A DNA stretch of 64,000 nucleotides, from positions 1 through 64,000 of the forward strand of contig JAFGDQ010000094.1 of the NCBI GenBank assembly GCA_016932015.1, in the 5' to 3' direction. A program made the position numbers and the translations under genes. Below are positions 1 through 10,010 of this stretch, in pieces. The notes under the pieces are model-generated. The model saw nothing but the letters and a program-made list of their open reading frames with translations. It had not been told where the DNA came from and did no database searches. This DNA is from Spirochaetota bacterium (GTDB taxonomy: Bacteria > Spirochaetota > UBA4802 > JAFGDQ01). How positions within the stretch are numbered: the stretch's first letter is position 1; each line of letters opens with the position of its first letter.

Positions 1-124
1 ATTTTAAGATATTTTGAATAAGAAAAAAGAATATTGTTAAAATTTAGGAAATGTACTCTTTATAAAGTAATTTTTAGAGGTTCCCTTTATTTTTTATTCC
101 AACTATATACGCGATAATGAATAA

Positions 125-3100
125 ATGAAATATTTTTTAGAAAATAGAATAAGCGCTTTTATGCTGTTCGCGGGACTTTTCATTTTTGGGATAATCAGTC
201 TTGGCAGAATCCCTGTGTCATTAATGCCTCAGACAGCATATCCTGCCATTTCCGTTATTATAGAATATCCCGGAATTTCACCCGATAAAATTGAAACCCT
301 TATATCCAAACCGGTGGAAAAAATCGTAAAAACAATTACAGGAATTGAAAAAATTGAATCTGTTTCCGAGGAAGGTAAATCAAGAATAAATATATCCTTT
401 AAGTTAGGGACAGATATTAAGGTAGCTGCGTTGAAAGTTCGTGAAAAGATAGGGCTGATAAAGGACTATTTTCCTGAAGAGGTTCAGGAACCTGTTGTTG
501 TCAGGTATGATCCGTCTGACAGGCCGGTGCTTATAGCAACAATTGACAAAAAAGGTTTGTCTCAGATTAAAATCCGTGAATTTGCGGAAAGAAACATTAA
601 GCCTGTATTGCAGAGGATTGAGGGAATATCGGAGATTAATATCGCGGGGGGACTTCAGCGCGAGATACATATTGATATTGACCGTGGAAAGTTCGATAGC
701 AGGTCTCTTGCCTTTGGAGAGATTTATTCTGCCGTGCAGAACAATAACATATCTCTTCCCGGCGGACTTTTGCGATCCTCCGAAAAGGAATTTATAGTAT
801 ATTCTGCGATGAGATATAAGGATATATCAGATATTAGAGATACACCGATAATGCAGGCAGCTCGTGGATCGCTTGTAAAGTTATACGATTTTGCCGATGT
901 GCTTGAGTCCTGCAGGGAGAGAGAAGACATCGCCCGTTATAACGGGCAGGAAATGGTGACTCTTTATATTCATAAAGCAGGAGATGCCAACACTCTTGAC
1001 GTATGTAATAATGCAAAAAAAATATTTAATAGGATACAAGATTGTGGAATAAATGTTATATATGATCAGGGTAAATATATAAATGTTGCTATTAATAATG
1101 TTGTTTCCTCATGCATCTGGGGAGGATTGATAGTTATTTTTGTCCTTTATGTGTTTATACGCAGATTTGATATTGTTCTCACAATTGGGCTGTCAATACC
1201 TGTAGCAATTATAATAGTTTTTGCATGTATGTATTTTATAAAAATCGGTATTGATGTAATGAGTTTGAGCGGTCTTGCGTTAGGGGCAGGCATGATAGTA
1301 GATAATGGTATTGTAATAACAGAATCTATTTTCGGGAATAAAGAAATTAATTTTCATACAATATCTAATGGAGTCAGTAAGGTTAGAAACGCAATCATTT
1401 CATCAACATTGACGACAATTGTTGTTTTTATGCCAATTGCATTCGGAAATATACTAACCAGAAGAATGTATGGGAGTCTGGCATTCACTGTTTCATCAGC
1501 TTTACTGATTTCACTAGCCATTGCGATTATTCTGATTCCTGCCGTATTCCTGAGCTTCTCCCGAATCAGAAACAGAAGCAATAATATCGGGAAAAAAATA
1601 AAAGTGCATTTATATACGAAAGGATTTTTTAGTAAAGCTGATCAGTCTGAGAAAATCCTGCTGAATAAATTCTCCAATATAATAGATTATACTTTTGCCA
1701 GAAGAAAAACAGTAATCGGAATACTTGTAGTATTGATATTTATCGCACTGATTTTATTAACTCTGCTTAAAAGCGAATTTATTGATCCTGCCGGAACAGG
1801 TGAATTTTATGTTTATCTGGAGTTCCCGACAGGAACATCTCTGAATACTACTGACAGGGCTGTAAAAAAAGCAGAAAGTTTAATTCAATCAATGAATATT
1901 ACAGAAAAGATTTCTACAAAAGTTGAAAAATGGAGAGGAACACTCACAGTTAAACTTCTGGACTCTATTTCTTCTAAAGAAAAGCAAAATGCAGCAAAAA
2001 CAAGATTAAAAGAAGATGTTCAACATCATATTAAGGAATACGGCGGCTTTGTCTTTCTAACTGAGGCCGATGAGACGTCAGCCAGAGAGTTGACTATTAC
2101 ATTCACAGGCAATGATAATAATATATTGAGAGAACTCGCCGCGCAATGTGCCTCAAGAGTCAAGACAGTGCCGAAGATAGAGGATTGTGTGCTAAGATTT
2201 CGCGAAGGAAAACCGGAGTACCGTTTGACTATTGACAGGCACAAGTCAACTGCGTCATTTCTGAGTGTGCAGGAGATTACAAATTTTTTCCGGAATGCGG
2301 TTTTCGGACCTGTTATTACAAAATTCATTGATAATGACCGCGAGGTGGATGTCAGAATGAAATATCTGCCGGAACAGAGAAGCTCAATTGAGGAAATACT
2401 CAATTATTCAATAATGAATTCAGAAGGATCTCTGATTCCTGTAAAAGAAATTGTCCGGCTGAATGAAGGAGTAGGTCCGACAAAAATCTGGAGGCATAAT
2501 GGATGCAGGTGTGTATCAATAACAGCCAGGATAGGCGATCTATCATATAAATCAGCTGCGCTGCAAATTGACTCGGTATTGAAAGGAATAAAATTTCCAG
2601 ATGAATATAGTTATATATATGATGAAACTGTACAAAAAATTGAAGATAACAAAAAAAATATGATGGTATCGATTATTCTGGCGATACTTTTTATATACAT
2701 GATTATGGCTTCACTTTTTGAATCTTTTGTCCTGCCGCTAATAATAATCACAACTGTTCCAATGGCTATAATAGGCGTAATTATTATGCTTTTTATAACA
2801 TCATCAACAATGAACATTTCAGTATATATCGGATTGATAGTATTGACAGGGATCGTTGTTAATAACGGAATAATACTCGTTGATTCTGTAAACGCTATGT
2901 TCAGAGAAAATTTGATCAAAGAAGAAAACATACATTCAATTATTAAGTCCGTATGTGTAGAACGTTTCAGGCCGGTCATGATAACTACAGTAACAACAAT
3001 ACTTGGACTTATCCCAATGCTGCTGAAAAGCGGCGAAGGCAGCAATCTATGGAGTCCGCTTTCACTTACAGTGATAAGCGGCCTTTTATTTTCAACTGTA

Positions 3101-3166
3101 CTAACATTGATAATTATTCCAATCTTTTGTTATTATATATTTCGATTAAAAATAAAAAAGATCTGA
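125..3166 (+). CDS. RND-family efflux transporter, inner-membrane subunit (AcrB/HAE1-like)
   Basis: Proton-driven exporter of the resistance-nodulation-division family, expected to sit in the inner membrane and act with a membrane-fusion protein and an outer-membrane channel; neither partner is in the window, although the adaptor could lie upstream. At 1013 residues it has the usual size. The topology fits the family: one N-terminal helix, a periplasmic porter domain (about 30-320), a block of helices (about 325-475), a second porter domain and a C-terminal helix block (about 850-1010). TM4 carries GMIVDN with a single Asp (residue 393) where AcrB has two, and TM10 has VVNNGI where AcrB has its Lys; this pairing is known in many non-enteric HAE1 proteins. 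The ATG has no clear Shine-Dalgarno sequence, so translational coupling to an upstream gene is possible. Substrate unknown. Confidence 0.93.
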   Translation: MKYFLENRISAFMLFAGLFIFGIISLGRIPVSLMPQTAYPAISVIIEYPGISPDKIETLISKPVEKIVKTITGIEKIESVSEEGKSRINISFKLGTDIKVAALKVREKIGLIKDYFPEEVQEPVVVRYDPSDRPVLIATIDKKGLSQIKIREFAERNIKPVLQRIEGISEINIAGGLQREIHIDIDRGKFDSRSLAFGEIYSAVQNNNISLPGGLLRSSEKEFIVYSAMRYKDISDIRDTPIMQAARGSLVKLYDFADVLESCREREDIARYNGQEMVTLYIHKAGDANTLDVCNNAKKIFNRIQDCGINVIYDQGKYINVAINNVVSSCIWGGLIVIFVLYVFIRRFDIVLTIGLSIPVAIIIVFACMYFIKIGIDVMSLSGLALGAGMIVDNGIVITESIFGNKEINFHTISNGVSKVRNAIISSTLTTIVVFMPIAFGNILTRRMYGSLAFTVSSALLISLAIAIILIPAVFLSFSRIRNRSNNIGKKIKVHLYTKGFFSKADQSEKILLNKFSNIIDYTFARRKTVIGILVVLIFIALILLTLLKSEFIDPAGTGEFYVYLEFPTGTSLNTTDRAVKKAESLIQSMNITEKISTKVEKWRGTLTVKLLDSISSKEKQNAAKTRLKEDVQHHIKEYGGFVFLTEADETSARELTITFTGNDNNILRELAAQCASRVKTVPKIEDCVLRFREGKPEYRLTIDRHKSTASFLSVQEITNFFRNAVFGPVITKFIDNDREVDVRMKYLPEQRSSIEEILNYSIMNSEGSLIPVKEIVRLNEGVGPTKIWRHNGCRCVSITARIGDLSYKSAALQIDSVLKGIKFPDEYSYIYDETVQKIEDNKKNMMVSIILAILFIYMIMASLFESFVLPLIIITTVPMAIIGVIIMLFITSSTMNISVYIGLIVLTGIVVNNGIILVDSVNAMFRENLIKEENIHSIIKSVCVERFRPVMITTVTTILGLIPMLLKSGEGSNLWSPLSLTVISGLLFSTVLTLIIIPIFCYYIFRLKIKKI

Positions 3167-3186
3167 AGGATGATAATCAGATCTTT
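3157..3186 (+). terminator. Hairpin overlapping the RND stop codon (possible attenuator)
   Basis: A perfect 10-bp stem (AAAGATCTGA paired with TCAGATCTTT) with a 10-nt loop spans the stop codon of the RND gene. Only a short TTT follows, so a weak terminator or a processing/attenuation site between the pump gene and the lipoprotein genes is more likely than a full stop. Confidence 0.4.
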
Positions 3187-3239
3187 GTCTCGTATAAATA
3201 AGCATGGACCGTGCAATGCCCCGGGGAAAGAGGGAAAAA

Positions 3240-4736
3240 ATGAATAAAGTAAAAATGGTTATTCTATTTATTCTGACAATAAGTATTTCAGGTTATATTT
3301 CATGTTCGAAATTCACAACCTTAAAAGTAGTCACTCATTATCCGGCGAACGGTCAATACGGAGTACTGACGAATGATGTTGTCTATATTGAATTTAACAA
3401 CGATGTAAACAAATCCGATATTGCCAAATCATTTTTTGTTAGTAGTAATACAGGTAATATAGAAGGAAATACGGAATGGCTTTCAGGAAAAAGTTTCAAT
3501 TATATTCCTTTTAACGAAATGAATAATGGAGAAAGATATGTAATATCAATTCCGAAATCTGTCCGTGATACGGACGGCAATAAAATGGAACAGGATTTTA
3601 TCAGCGAATTCTATGTCGGTGACGATCTTGTGAAGCCTCATGTGGAAAATTCTTATCCTGTTTATACGGAAGGTGGAACTCGTAATGTTCCGATTTATCC
3701 TGAATATTTATCAATAGTTTTTTCCGAATCAATGAATCGTATAAAAACAGAAGAGGCGTTCACAATTAGCCCGTATACCGGTGGGTATTTTTCCTGGAAT
3801 ACTGACAGTACTGAAGTTCGCTATATGATTACGGCAGAACTTGATTACGGCAGTCAGTATAAAATGTCGGTTTCCCAGGCTGCTGAAGATATTTCCGGGA
3901 ACAAGCTTGAAAGCACTTATTCGGTATTATTTATTACAGGTGATGATTTCATATTTCCCGAAGTTGAAGGTATTTATCAGGCGGGAATGCCTCAACCTGT
4001 GGTTTTCTGGGACACTGATAATATAAACCAGGTAAGCAAGACAATTGATATAGCTGTTCAGTTCTCAGAATCAATGAGCAGGAGTGAAACAGAATCCGCA
4101 TTTTCAACATCGCCCCCTATTGATGGATTATTTACTTGGAATGCAGAATCCACGATCCTTACATTTTCACCTACAGAGGATCTTAATTCCGAAACAATGT
4201 ATATTCTCAGTATAGGTACATCCGCAAAAGATGATAACGGCTGGAAACTTCAGCAAGAGTATCAATTGACTATTTTAACAGCTGACAATGATTCACTGAA
4301 TATTAGTCCCGGTGATGTTTATGGGACCTATGATCATGATAATATTGCCTATGCTTTATTGAATTTAAACGACTGGCCGGTAGGCATTGAGATGGGGCCT
4401 GTGGCCGATCCTTTGAGTATTATTCCGGCAGAGTTTGATTACTTTTTCCGGCTGCAATTTGTAAATGATAACGGAGCTGTAACGATGACCCCGTACAGTA
4501 TTTATGACAATCTTCTTGTCGAAGGATTTGGAGAACAAAACGATCCAGTTATACTGGATATTTTCTGGGATATAAATAATGTTGAATTGTATATTCAGCT
4601 GGGCGGTTTGTCAAATGATATTGTTTCTTCAATGCCAGTTCTTTACAGATTGACTATTATTGGCGGACAAAACGGAATAGAAGATATAAATGGGAACACA
4701 ATGCCGGATAACTTCAGTTTTGAATTCAGAGAATAA
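3240..4736 (+). CDS. Lipoprotein with tandem bacterial Ig-like (Big_5/SbsA) domains
   Basis: Predicted lipoprotein of 498 residues. I chose the ATG at 3240 because AGGG lies 5 nt upstream and it places a short basic segment, a hydrophobic core and a lipobox (ISGYISC) right at the N-terminus; an in-frame start at 3204 would bury the signal peptide. The body holds about three Ig-like repeats of roughly 100 residues. Each begins near a 'V...YP..G...VP' strand, continues with an 'I.FSESM' strand and ends near a 'D..GN.L' turn and a final 'F.TGDD'-like strand, the pattern of SbsA_Ig/Big_5 domains. These domains are usually structural or adhesive in surface proteins. It precedes a paralogue by 16 nt, so the two are cotranscribed. 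No catalytic motif is seen; the role at the cell surface is inferred. Confidence 0.82.
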   Translation: MNKVKMVILFILTISISGYISCSKFTTLKVVTHYPANGQYGVLTNDVVYIEFNNDVNKSDIAKSFFVSSNTGNIEGNTEWLSGKSFNYIPFNEMNNGERYVISIPKSVRDTDGNKMEQDFISEFYVGDDLVKPHVENSYPVYTEGGTRNVPIYPEYLSIVFSESMNRIKTEEAFTISPYTGGYFSWNTDSTEVRYMITAELDYGSQYKMSVSQAAEDISGNKLESTYSVLFITGDDFIFPEVEGIYQAGMPQPVVFWDTDNINQVSKTIDIAVQFSESMSRSETESAFSTSPPIDGLFTWNAESTILTFSPTEDLNSETMYILSIGTSAKDDNGWKLQQEYQLTILTADNDSLNISPGDVYGTYDHDNIAYALLNLNDWPVGIEMGPVADPLSIIPAEFDYFFRLQFVNDNGAVTMTPYSIYDNLLVEGFGEQNDPVILDIFWDINNVELYIQLGGLSNDIVSSMPVLYRLTIIGGQNGIEDINGNTMPDNFSFEFRE

Positions 4737-4752
4737 CAGGAGGTAATAATTC

Positions 4753-6285
4753 ATGAGACTTTATAGAACTCTCTTATTTATAATTTTTATATTATTGATT
4801 TCTTCATGTAATAAGGTATCTGAACAGCTTGGATTTTACCAGCCTGAAATAGAATCCGTATATCCATATAATGGAATGATTAATGTACCTGCCGATGTTG
4901 TAATAATTATAAAATTCAGTAAGGATATGGATAAGACAAAAACTAATAATGAATTTAATCTCAGTTCACAAAAAGGTCAGGTCAGCGGTTATTATAACTG
5001 GTCCGATAACAGAACATTGTCATTTACACCGGATGAACTTCTCGATGAAACCAATGCATATTCAATCAGTATATCGTCAAGTGCAGAGGATGCTGACGGC
5101 AATGATCTGTATGAAGATTACGAATCTGTTTTTTATATTAATACGGACCAGATCTCTCCTTGTATTGAGGATTATGTGATTTCATATATAAATGGAATAG
5201 AGACGGACAATCATACAGGAGTTTTACCTGATACATCTATTACTATTATTTTTTCGGAAGAGATCGACATTAATACCATGTATAACGGATTCAGTATTTC
5301 TCCTTCAGTAAAAGGCTTTTTTGAATGGACAGAAGCCACATCAATTACATTCAATCCATTGTTTGATCTTGAATATGGCACGAATTATACTGTGACATTA
5401 AGTCAGAATATTAAAGATATTAGTGGCAACCAGCTTGTTGAAGGACTTGCATTTAACTTTACGGTGGGTAATGATTTTGAAAAACCGGAGATCGTGTCGG
5501 TAAGACAAGATCCTCTTGGGGTTACTCCTGATTTAAATTTATATCAGCTTAATGATCCGTGGGATGAAAGCTTGATGAATTTTTGCATTGAAAAACAGAA
5601 TGATATTGTGATTACTTTCAGCGAACCGTTGCTGGAAGAAAGTGTAAATAGTGCAATTTCAATTTCACCAAATACAGATTTTTACGTTTCCGATATTGCT
5701 GACGATACTATGCGGCTCACATTTATCGAACCAATGGAGAGTGAAGAGTATTACACATTAGCAATATCATCGGCAATAACTGATTTACAAAATAATCCGC
5801 TGAATAAAGATTATGAATTTTATTTTTTTACAAACAGTATAAACTCACTTCGTCCGGCTGTCGAGTATATTACAGATCAGATTCATTACTCAGACATAGG
5901 ATTGAATATCCTAAGCGACTGGACCTATCCTCCTCCAGCACTTGCGGTCTGGACTTTTAATGAGACAGAGCCTCTAACGGTTAATGCTGGAAATACTTAT
6001 AATGATATTCACATTATCTTTTCTACAGATATGATAAGAACAAGCATTGAAATGACTATCAGCCATGTTTCAGGGGTACAGACTGGTAACTGTGAAATTG
6101 TCAATCCAGACTGGTTTGATGAAAACCTCGTTGCAGGAGGATCACGTGTTTATAATGTTGATTTAATTGATGTGGCAGCTGGAAATGTTTACAAAATTAC
6201 CGTAAAAGGCGGAAATAATGGAGCTGAGGATATAAATGGAAACTATATGCAAAACGATTTCATTCAATATATCAGATTTCCATAA
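4753..6285 (+). CDS. Second Ig-like (Big_5/SbsA) lipoprotein, paralogue of the preceding gene
   Basis: Predicted lipoprotein of 510 residues. A strong AGGAGG precedes the ATG, and the N-terminus has a hydrophobic signal ending in the lipobox LLISSC. It contains about three Ig-like repeats with the same strand signatures as the upstream gene (for example 'VIIIKFSKDMD', 'ITIIFSEEID', 'IVITFSEPL'). Both proteins end in a matching module with a 'GG.NG.EDINGN' motif, so they look like an old tandem duplication with a conserved C-terminal domain. Surface-exposed structural, binding or adhesive roles are typical of such lipoproteins; nothing here identifies a ligand. The gene closes the three-gene plus-strand run that begins with the RND pump. 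Confidence 0.82.
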   Translation: MRLYRTLLFIIFILLISSCNKVSEQLGFYQPEIESVYPYNGMINVPADVVIIIKFSKDMDKTKTNNEFNLSSQKGQVSGYYNWSDNRTLSFTPDELLDETNAYSISISSSAEDADGNDLYEDYESVFYINTDQISPCIEDYVISYINGIETDNHTGVLPDTSITIIFSEEIDINTMYNGFSISPSVKGFFEWTEATSITFNPLFDLEYGTNYTVTLSQNIKDISGNQLVEGLAFNFTVGNDFEKPEIVSVRQDPLGVTPDLNLYQLNDPWDESLMNFCIEKQNDIVITFSEPLLEESVNSAISISPNTDFYVSDIADDTMRLTFIEPMESEEYYTLAISSAITDLQNNPLNKDYEFYFFTNSINSLRPAVEYITDQIHYSDIGLNILSDWTYPPPALAVWTFNETEPLTVNAGNTYNDIHIIFSTDMIRTSIEMTISHVSGVQTGNCEIVNPDWFDENLVAGGSRVYNVDLIDVAAGNVYKITVKGGNNGAEDINGNYMQNDFIQYIRFP

Positions 6286-6721
6286 CAGTATTTCAAAACA
6301 TTCATATTCAGGTCATTTTAACAACGACGTGATTTATTTTTTTTCAAACCCCTCTTAAATAACAGGAGTAACGAAAATCTGTATTTCCCAAAAATCAGCC
6401 CAAATTCCTGGTTTATTAAAAAAATTGTACCGATTACCTTATTGCGGAGGGAAACAAACCGGTCACACGAAATATTTTATAGCGATATGTTTACAGTATT
6501 TGTAGTTCACGATTAACAAATTCTGAACTATGGATTTACAATGAAACCATAAAACGTTTTCATTGACAATAAACTGCTTTTACTGATAAGAGGAATTAAT
6601 AAGAGATTTAAGTTAATTACTTAATATATCTACCAAAGTAATTATAACTTTACATAACTAATTCCATCGGACGATTAACTATCCGAAATATTTTTAAATT
6701 TGATAAAAAATTACAATACCA
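6286..6721. other. Intergenic region before the patatin gene
   Basis: 436 nt of AT-rich DNA without a convincing ORF or strong terminator hairpin. A TTGACA at 6563-6568 is followed 16-17 nt later by GATAAG/ATAAGA, a weak sigma70-type promoter candidate for the patatin gene with a leader of about 120 nt. Otherwise I see nothing here. Confidence 0.4.
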
Positions 6722-7489
6722 ATGAAAAAAATTAAGAGAAAGAAAAGAATCGGTCTGGCACTCGGAGGCGGAGCAGTGCTAGGGGCAGCTCATATTGGAG
6801 TCCTGAAAGCTCTGGAAGAATTTAATATTTCCATAAGCTGCATAGCAGGAACAAGTATAGGGGCTTTTATCTCTACTTTAGCAGCATTCAATAAAAGCTG
6901 GAAGGAAATCAATAAAATCGCATTAGATCTGAACTGGTTCGACATTTCTCAAATTTCGCTTTCACAGAAGGGTCTGCTTTCGAATAAAAAATTTAAAAAT
7001 ATACTTTTAAATACAATCGGGGACAAAGACTTTAAACAGTCCCACATTCCTCTCTCAATGATTGCTACTGACATTTCCAGCGGCGAAAAGGTCATACTAA
7101 AAGAAGGAAAAATTTCAAGTGCGGTAATGGCAAGCACATGTTTACCCGGAATCTTTACACCTGTAGAAATAAACAACAGATCGCTGGTAGACGGGGGAAT
7201 TGTTGAAAATGTCCCTGTAACGCCGTTAAAAGAAATGCATGCAGATTATATTATCGCTGTTGATCTGATAAACAGGTATTCTTCAAAGAAACCGGAAAAC
7301 ATTGTCAACATACTGCTGAACTCTTTTTATTTTACAATAATCACTGCTACTGAGCTGCAGACCAAAGAAGCAGACCTTATTATAGAACCGGACCTTACCA
7401 GATTCAATATGGTGGATACGCATCAGGTCACTGATCTGATAGAAGCAGGATATTCCGAAGCAGTACGAATGCTGCAAAAGGTCGTATAA
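6722..7489 (+). CDS. Patatin-like phospholipase (RssA/YchK type)
   Basis: Predicted cytoplasmic or membrane-associated serine acyl hydrolase of 255 residues, the size of single-domain RssA-like proteins. The N-terminal oxyanion-hole loop is GGGAVLGAAH (about 15-24), the nucleophile elbow GTSIG has Ser45, and the catalytic Asp157 lies in the DGG motif, giving the complete Ser-Asp dyad of patatins. No signal peptide: the start is a cluster of lysines. No good Shine-Dalgarno is visible at this ATG, but the glycine-rich loop follows within 15 residues, so a much later start is impossible. Physiological substrate is unknown; family members hydrolyse lysophospholipids or acyl esters. It converges with the Bcr/CflA exporter gene. 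Confidence 0.88.
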   Translation: MKKIKRKKRIGLALGGGAVLGAAHIGVLKALEEFNISISCIAGTSIGAFISTLAAFNKSWKEINKIALDLNWFDISQISLSQKGLLSNKKFKNILLNTIGDKDFKQSHIPLSMIATDISSGEKVILKEGKISSAVMASTCLPGIFTPVEINNRSLVDGGIVENVPVTPLKEMHADYIIAVDLINRYSSKKPENIVNILLNSFYFTIITATELQTKEADLIIEPDLTRFNMVDTHQVTDLIEAGYSEAVRMLQKVV

Positions 7490-7522
7490 CAATCCTCACA
7501 CAGCATATTCCGCTTCCGGGAT

Positions 7523-8716
7523 CTATGATTCAATTGCCGCTATTCTCGCTCCTGTCGCATACAGAATCAGGCTGACTACAGTAAAAACACACATTATTAT
7601 CAGCATAGGCATTGAGCTTCCGTCATTTATCAGGCCTGCAAGCGCTGAAGAAACTGCTCCGAAAAACATCTGCATTCCTCCGATAAAAGCTGAAGCGCTT
7701 CCTATATTACTTGTAAAAGGCTGAAGAGCAAGAGCACTTGAGTTCGGGAAAATACCTCCTACGCAAAACCAGAAAACAGACATAAGAATAACAAGAACCG
7801 GAATGGAAAAACTTCCGGAAAGAAAACCTGCAACCGCAGTAATTATCACAATCGTCTGCAGAATTATCATCATAAGCAGCAGTTTAACAATACTATGCCT
7901 CTTAAGCATAATCCTGTTAAACTGTGCTCCAATAACCAGAGATAACGCATTGAACCCGAATATCCAGCCGAACTGGGCAGTTGTAAATCCGAAAACCTGA
8001 ATATATACAAAAGGGGAATTGGTTATATAAGCAAAAAGCCCGCCTGCGGTTGTACCTGCAGCCAGAGCAAAAAATACAAACTGCTTTTCCTTTAGCACTT
8101 CTACATATCCCCGGAATACATCTTTTGGTTTAAGAGAGTAATTAACATCTTCTCCCTTTGTTTCCGGTATATAAAATTTTACAGCCAGAAAAACAGAAAG
8201 TCCGATTAAAGCAAGTACCAGGAAAACATAACGCCAGCCTAATGAAGCAATAATCATCCCGCCCAGTGCAGGCGCAATTGTTGGCGCGACTCCGAATACC
8301 ATCTGTACATAGGATATTGCCTTTGCCATTTCACGTCCGGAGAATAAATCACGGATAATCGCATGACTGGCAACACCGCCCACACATACTCCGATAGAAA
8401 GAAAAAATCGCAGAACAATCAGAAAATATACTGATGGAGAGACGCTGCATCCGAGAGCCGCGATTATATAAACAATAAGTCCGATAATGAGCGGTTTTTT
8501 TCTTCCATACCGCTCAACAAGAGGGCCGATAACGAACTGTCCGGAACATAAACCGATAAAATAACTGGTAAGTGTCAGTCCTACAAGTGCCGCGCTTGTA
8601 TTCAAATCCCGGACGATTTGCGGAAAACCGGGTATATACATATCTATAGTAAACGGGCCAAGGCCGGCAATAACGCCAAGAATAATAATTGTTATATTAT
8701 AACGCTTGCGGTCCAT
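7523..8716 (-). CDS. MFS drug-resistance transporter, Bcr/CflA family
   Basis: Inner-membrane drug:proton antiporter of 397 residues with about 12 hydrophobic segments. The start 'GPFTIDMYIPGFP' in TM1 is the hallmark of the Bcr/CflA (DHA1) group, and the loop 2-3 motif appears as 'GPLVERYGRKKPL'. Members export chloramphenicol, bicyclomycin or other small molecules; the substrate here cannot be read from sequence. The gene stands alone: it converges with the patatin gene and is separated from the upstream minus-strand gene by about 270 nt without a convincing coding sequence. Confidence 0.9.
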   Translation of the reverse strand: MDRKRYNITIIILGVIAGLGPFTIDMYIPGFPQIVRDLNTSAALVGLTLTSYFIGLCSGQFVIGPLVERYGRKKPLIIGLIVYIIAALGCSVSPSVYFLIVLRFFLSIGVCVGGVASHAIIRDLFSGREMAKAISYVQMVFGVAPTIAPALGGMIIASLGWRYVFLVLALIGLSVFLAVKFYIPETKGEDVNYSLKPKDVFRGYVEVLKEKQFVFFALAAGTTAGGLFAYITNSPFVYIQVFGFTTAQFGWIFGFNALSLVIGAQFNRIMLKRHSIVKLLLMMIILQTIVIITAVAGFLSGSFSIPVLVILMSVFWFCVGGIFPNSSALALQPFTSNIGSASAFIGGMQMFFGAVSSALAGLINDGSSMPMLIIMCVFTVVSLILYATGARIAAIES

Positions 8717-8990
8717 AAAATTAATTTAACCTCTGAATATTGTCCTTTTGAAAAAATCAAAATAAATTAAAACGAAATGTTGTGTATTTAATCTTTTTGA
8801 TTCATCTTGGATTGAGAAGGAAGATAAAAATCCATATTTATCGTTTGTATCGCGGGAGACAGAAAAAAAGCGTAAAGCAGATCCCTTGAAAATTTCCTTT
8901 GCTGCTGATGTAAATAAGTAATAAAGTGATTTAGACATATAAAACAATGCCAATGATAAAATCCGCAAAATAAAAGTCAATCCAAAACAG

Positions 8991-9995
8991 CTAAACATTC
9001 ATGGAAATAATATTAAGATCCGCACCGCACTTTTTGCAGCAGCCGTTTTCAAGATTTTCGATCCTGGTATTATATCCGGTTCTGGAAACAACAATAGTGC
9101 CGCATGACGGACACACTGTGTCACTCCCTCCATATGAGCCGGGTATGTTTCCGCAGTAGACAAAGTTAAGTTCCTTACGAGCCTCTTCGTAAACGCTCAT
9201 TATGAAATCAATATCAGTCGCAGGCGCATTGTATTTGTAAGCCGGATGATATCTTGATATATGCCACGGTATTTTCCTGTCCACAGAAGAAATAAATTGA
9301 ATTATATCTTTCATCTCCTCCATGTCATCGTTAATGCCGGTTGCAATCAAGGTCGTCAGTTCAACATGGCACCTTTCATTTGCTGCCCTGATTGTATCAA
9401 GTACTTTATCAAGCCTGCCTCCGGATATCCTTTTATAGGTGCTGTCGCGGAATGTCTTAAGATCAATATTCATTGCATCAGCATATTCCATAATATCCTG
9501 TAAAGGTTCCGGATTAATAAATCCGTTTGTAACATAAACATTTTTCAGATTATTTTCTTTTGCGAGCCTGGAACAGTCCATTACATACTCGAACCAGATG
9601 AACGGTTCCGTATATGTATATGCCAGACCTATGGATTTTTTCCCGATCGCGGACTGTAATATTTCCTCTGGTTCATAATAACTGGTGTTTGCGTTAAGAT
9701 CGTGAGCTATATGCCAGTTCTGGCAGAAGATACATTTGAAATTACATCCTTTAGTGCCAATAGAAAGAATATCCTTCCCCGGATAAAAATGATACAAAGG
9801 TTTTTTCTCTATTGGGTCCATGGATGCAGCTGTAACCTGTCCATAAATTGTGGTTACAAGCCTGCCGTCAAAATTAATTCTTGTCCCGCATATTCCTGAT
9901 TTATTCTTTGGAATTATACAATTATGAGGGCATAACAAGCACTGGAGTTTTTCATCCTGCAGTTGTTTATAATATTGTGCTTCTTTTTCTTTCAT
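8991..9995 (-). CDS. amrS: Radical SAM enzyme of the AmmeMemoRadiSam system (PflA-like, AmrS)
   Basis: Radical S-adenosylmethionine protein of 334 residues. The cluster motif is CNFKCIFC (Cys84, Cys88, Cys91). The N-terminal four-cysteine segment (Cys19, 22, 26, 36) and the C-terminal Cys-rich zinc-ribbon-like tail ('CPSCG', 'CCKKCG') are the features that separate this family from true pyruvate-formate-lyase activases. The name comes from its usual co-occurrence with AMMECR1 and MEMO homologues; neither is visible here, and the family's reaction is not firmly established. It should not be confused with the dedicated glycyl-radical activase at 35.4-36.3 kb, which has two ferredoxin clusters. 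It lies 15 nt upstream of nothing downstream on its strand but just after the bactofilin gene, so the two may be cotranscribed. Confidence 0.88.
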   Translation of the reverse strand: MKEKEAQYYKQLQDEKLQCLLCPHNCIIPKNKSGICGTRINFDGRLVTTIYGQVTAASMDPIEKKPLYHFYPGKDILSIGTKGCNFKCIFCQNWHIAHDLNANTSYYEPEEILQSAIGKKSIGLAYTYTEPFIWFEYVMDCSRLAKENNLKNVYVTNGFINPEPLQDIMEYADAMNIDLKTFRDSTYKRISGGRLDKVLDTIRAANERCHVELTTLIATGINDDMEEMKDIIQFISSVDRKIPWHISRYHPAYKYNAPATDIDFIMSVYEEARKELNFVYCGNIPGSYGGSDTVCPSCGTIVVSRTGYNTRIENLENGCCKKCGADLNIISMNV

Positions 9996-10010
9996 TGTTT
10001 TGAAAAAAAA

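Noticed and set aside
404-3201. Several antisense or shifted ORFs inside the RND gene
   Set aside because: They are shadows of a strongly supported coding frame and have no motifs or ribosome sites.
8726-8998. 90-codon minus-strand ORF between the Bcr/CflA gene and amrS
   Set aside because: Overlaps the amrS 3' end, has no motif, and its hydrophobic start looks like chance in AT-rich DNA.
8991-9995. AmrS as a pyruvate-formate-lyase activase for the GRE
   Set aside because: It has the extra N-terminal cysteines and C-terminal zinc-ribbon tail of the AmmeMemoRadiSam family and is 23 kb away; the GRE has its own activase next to it.
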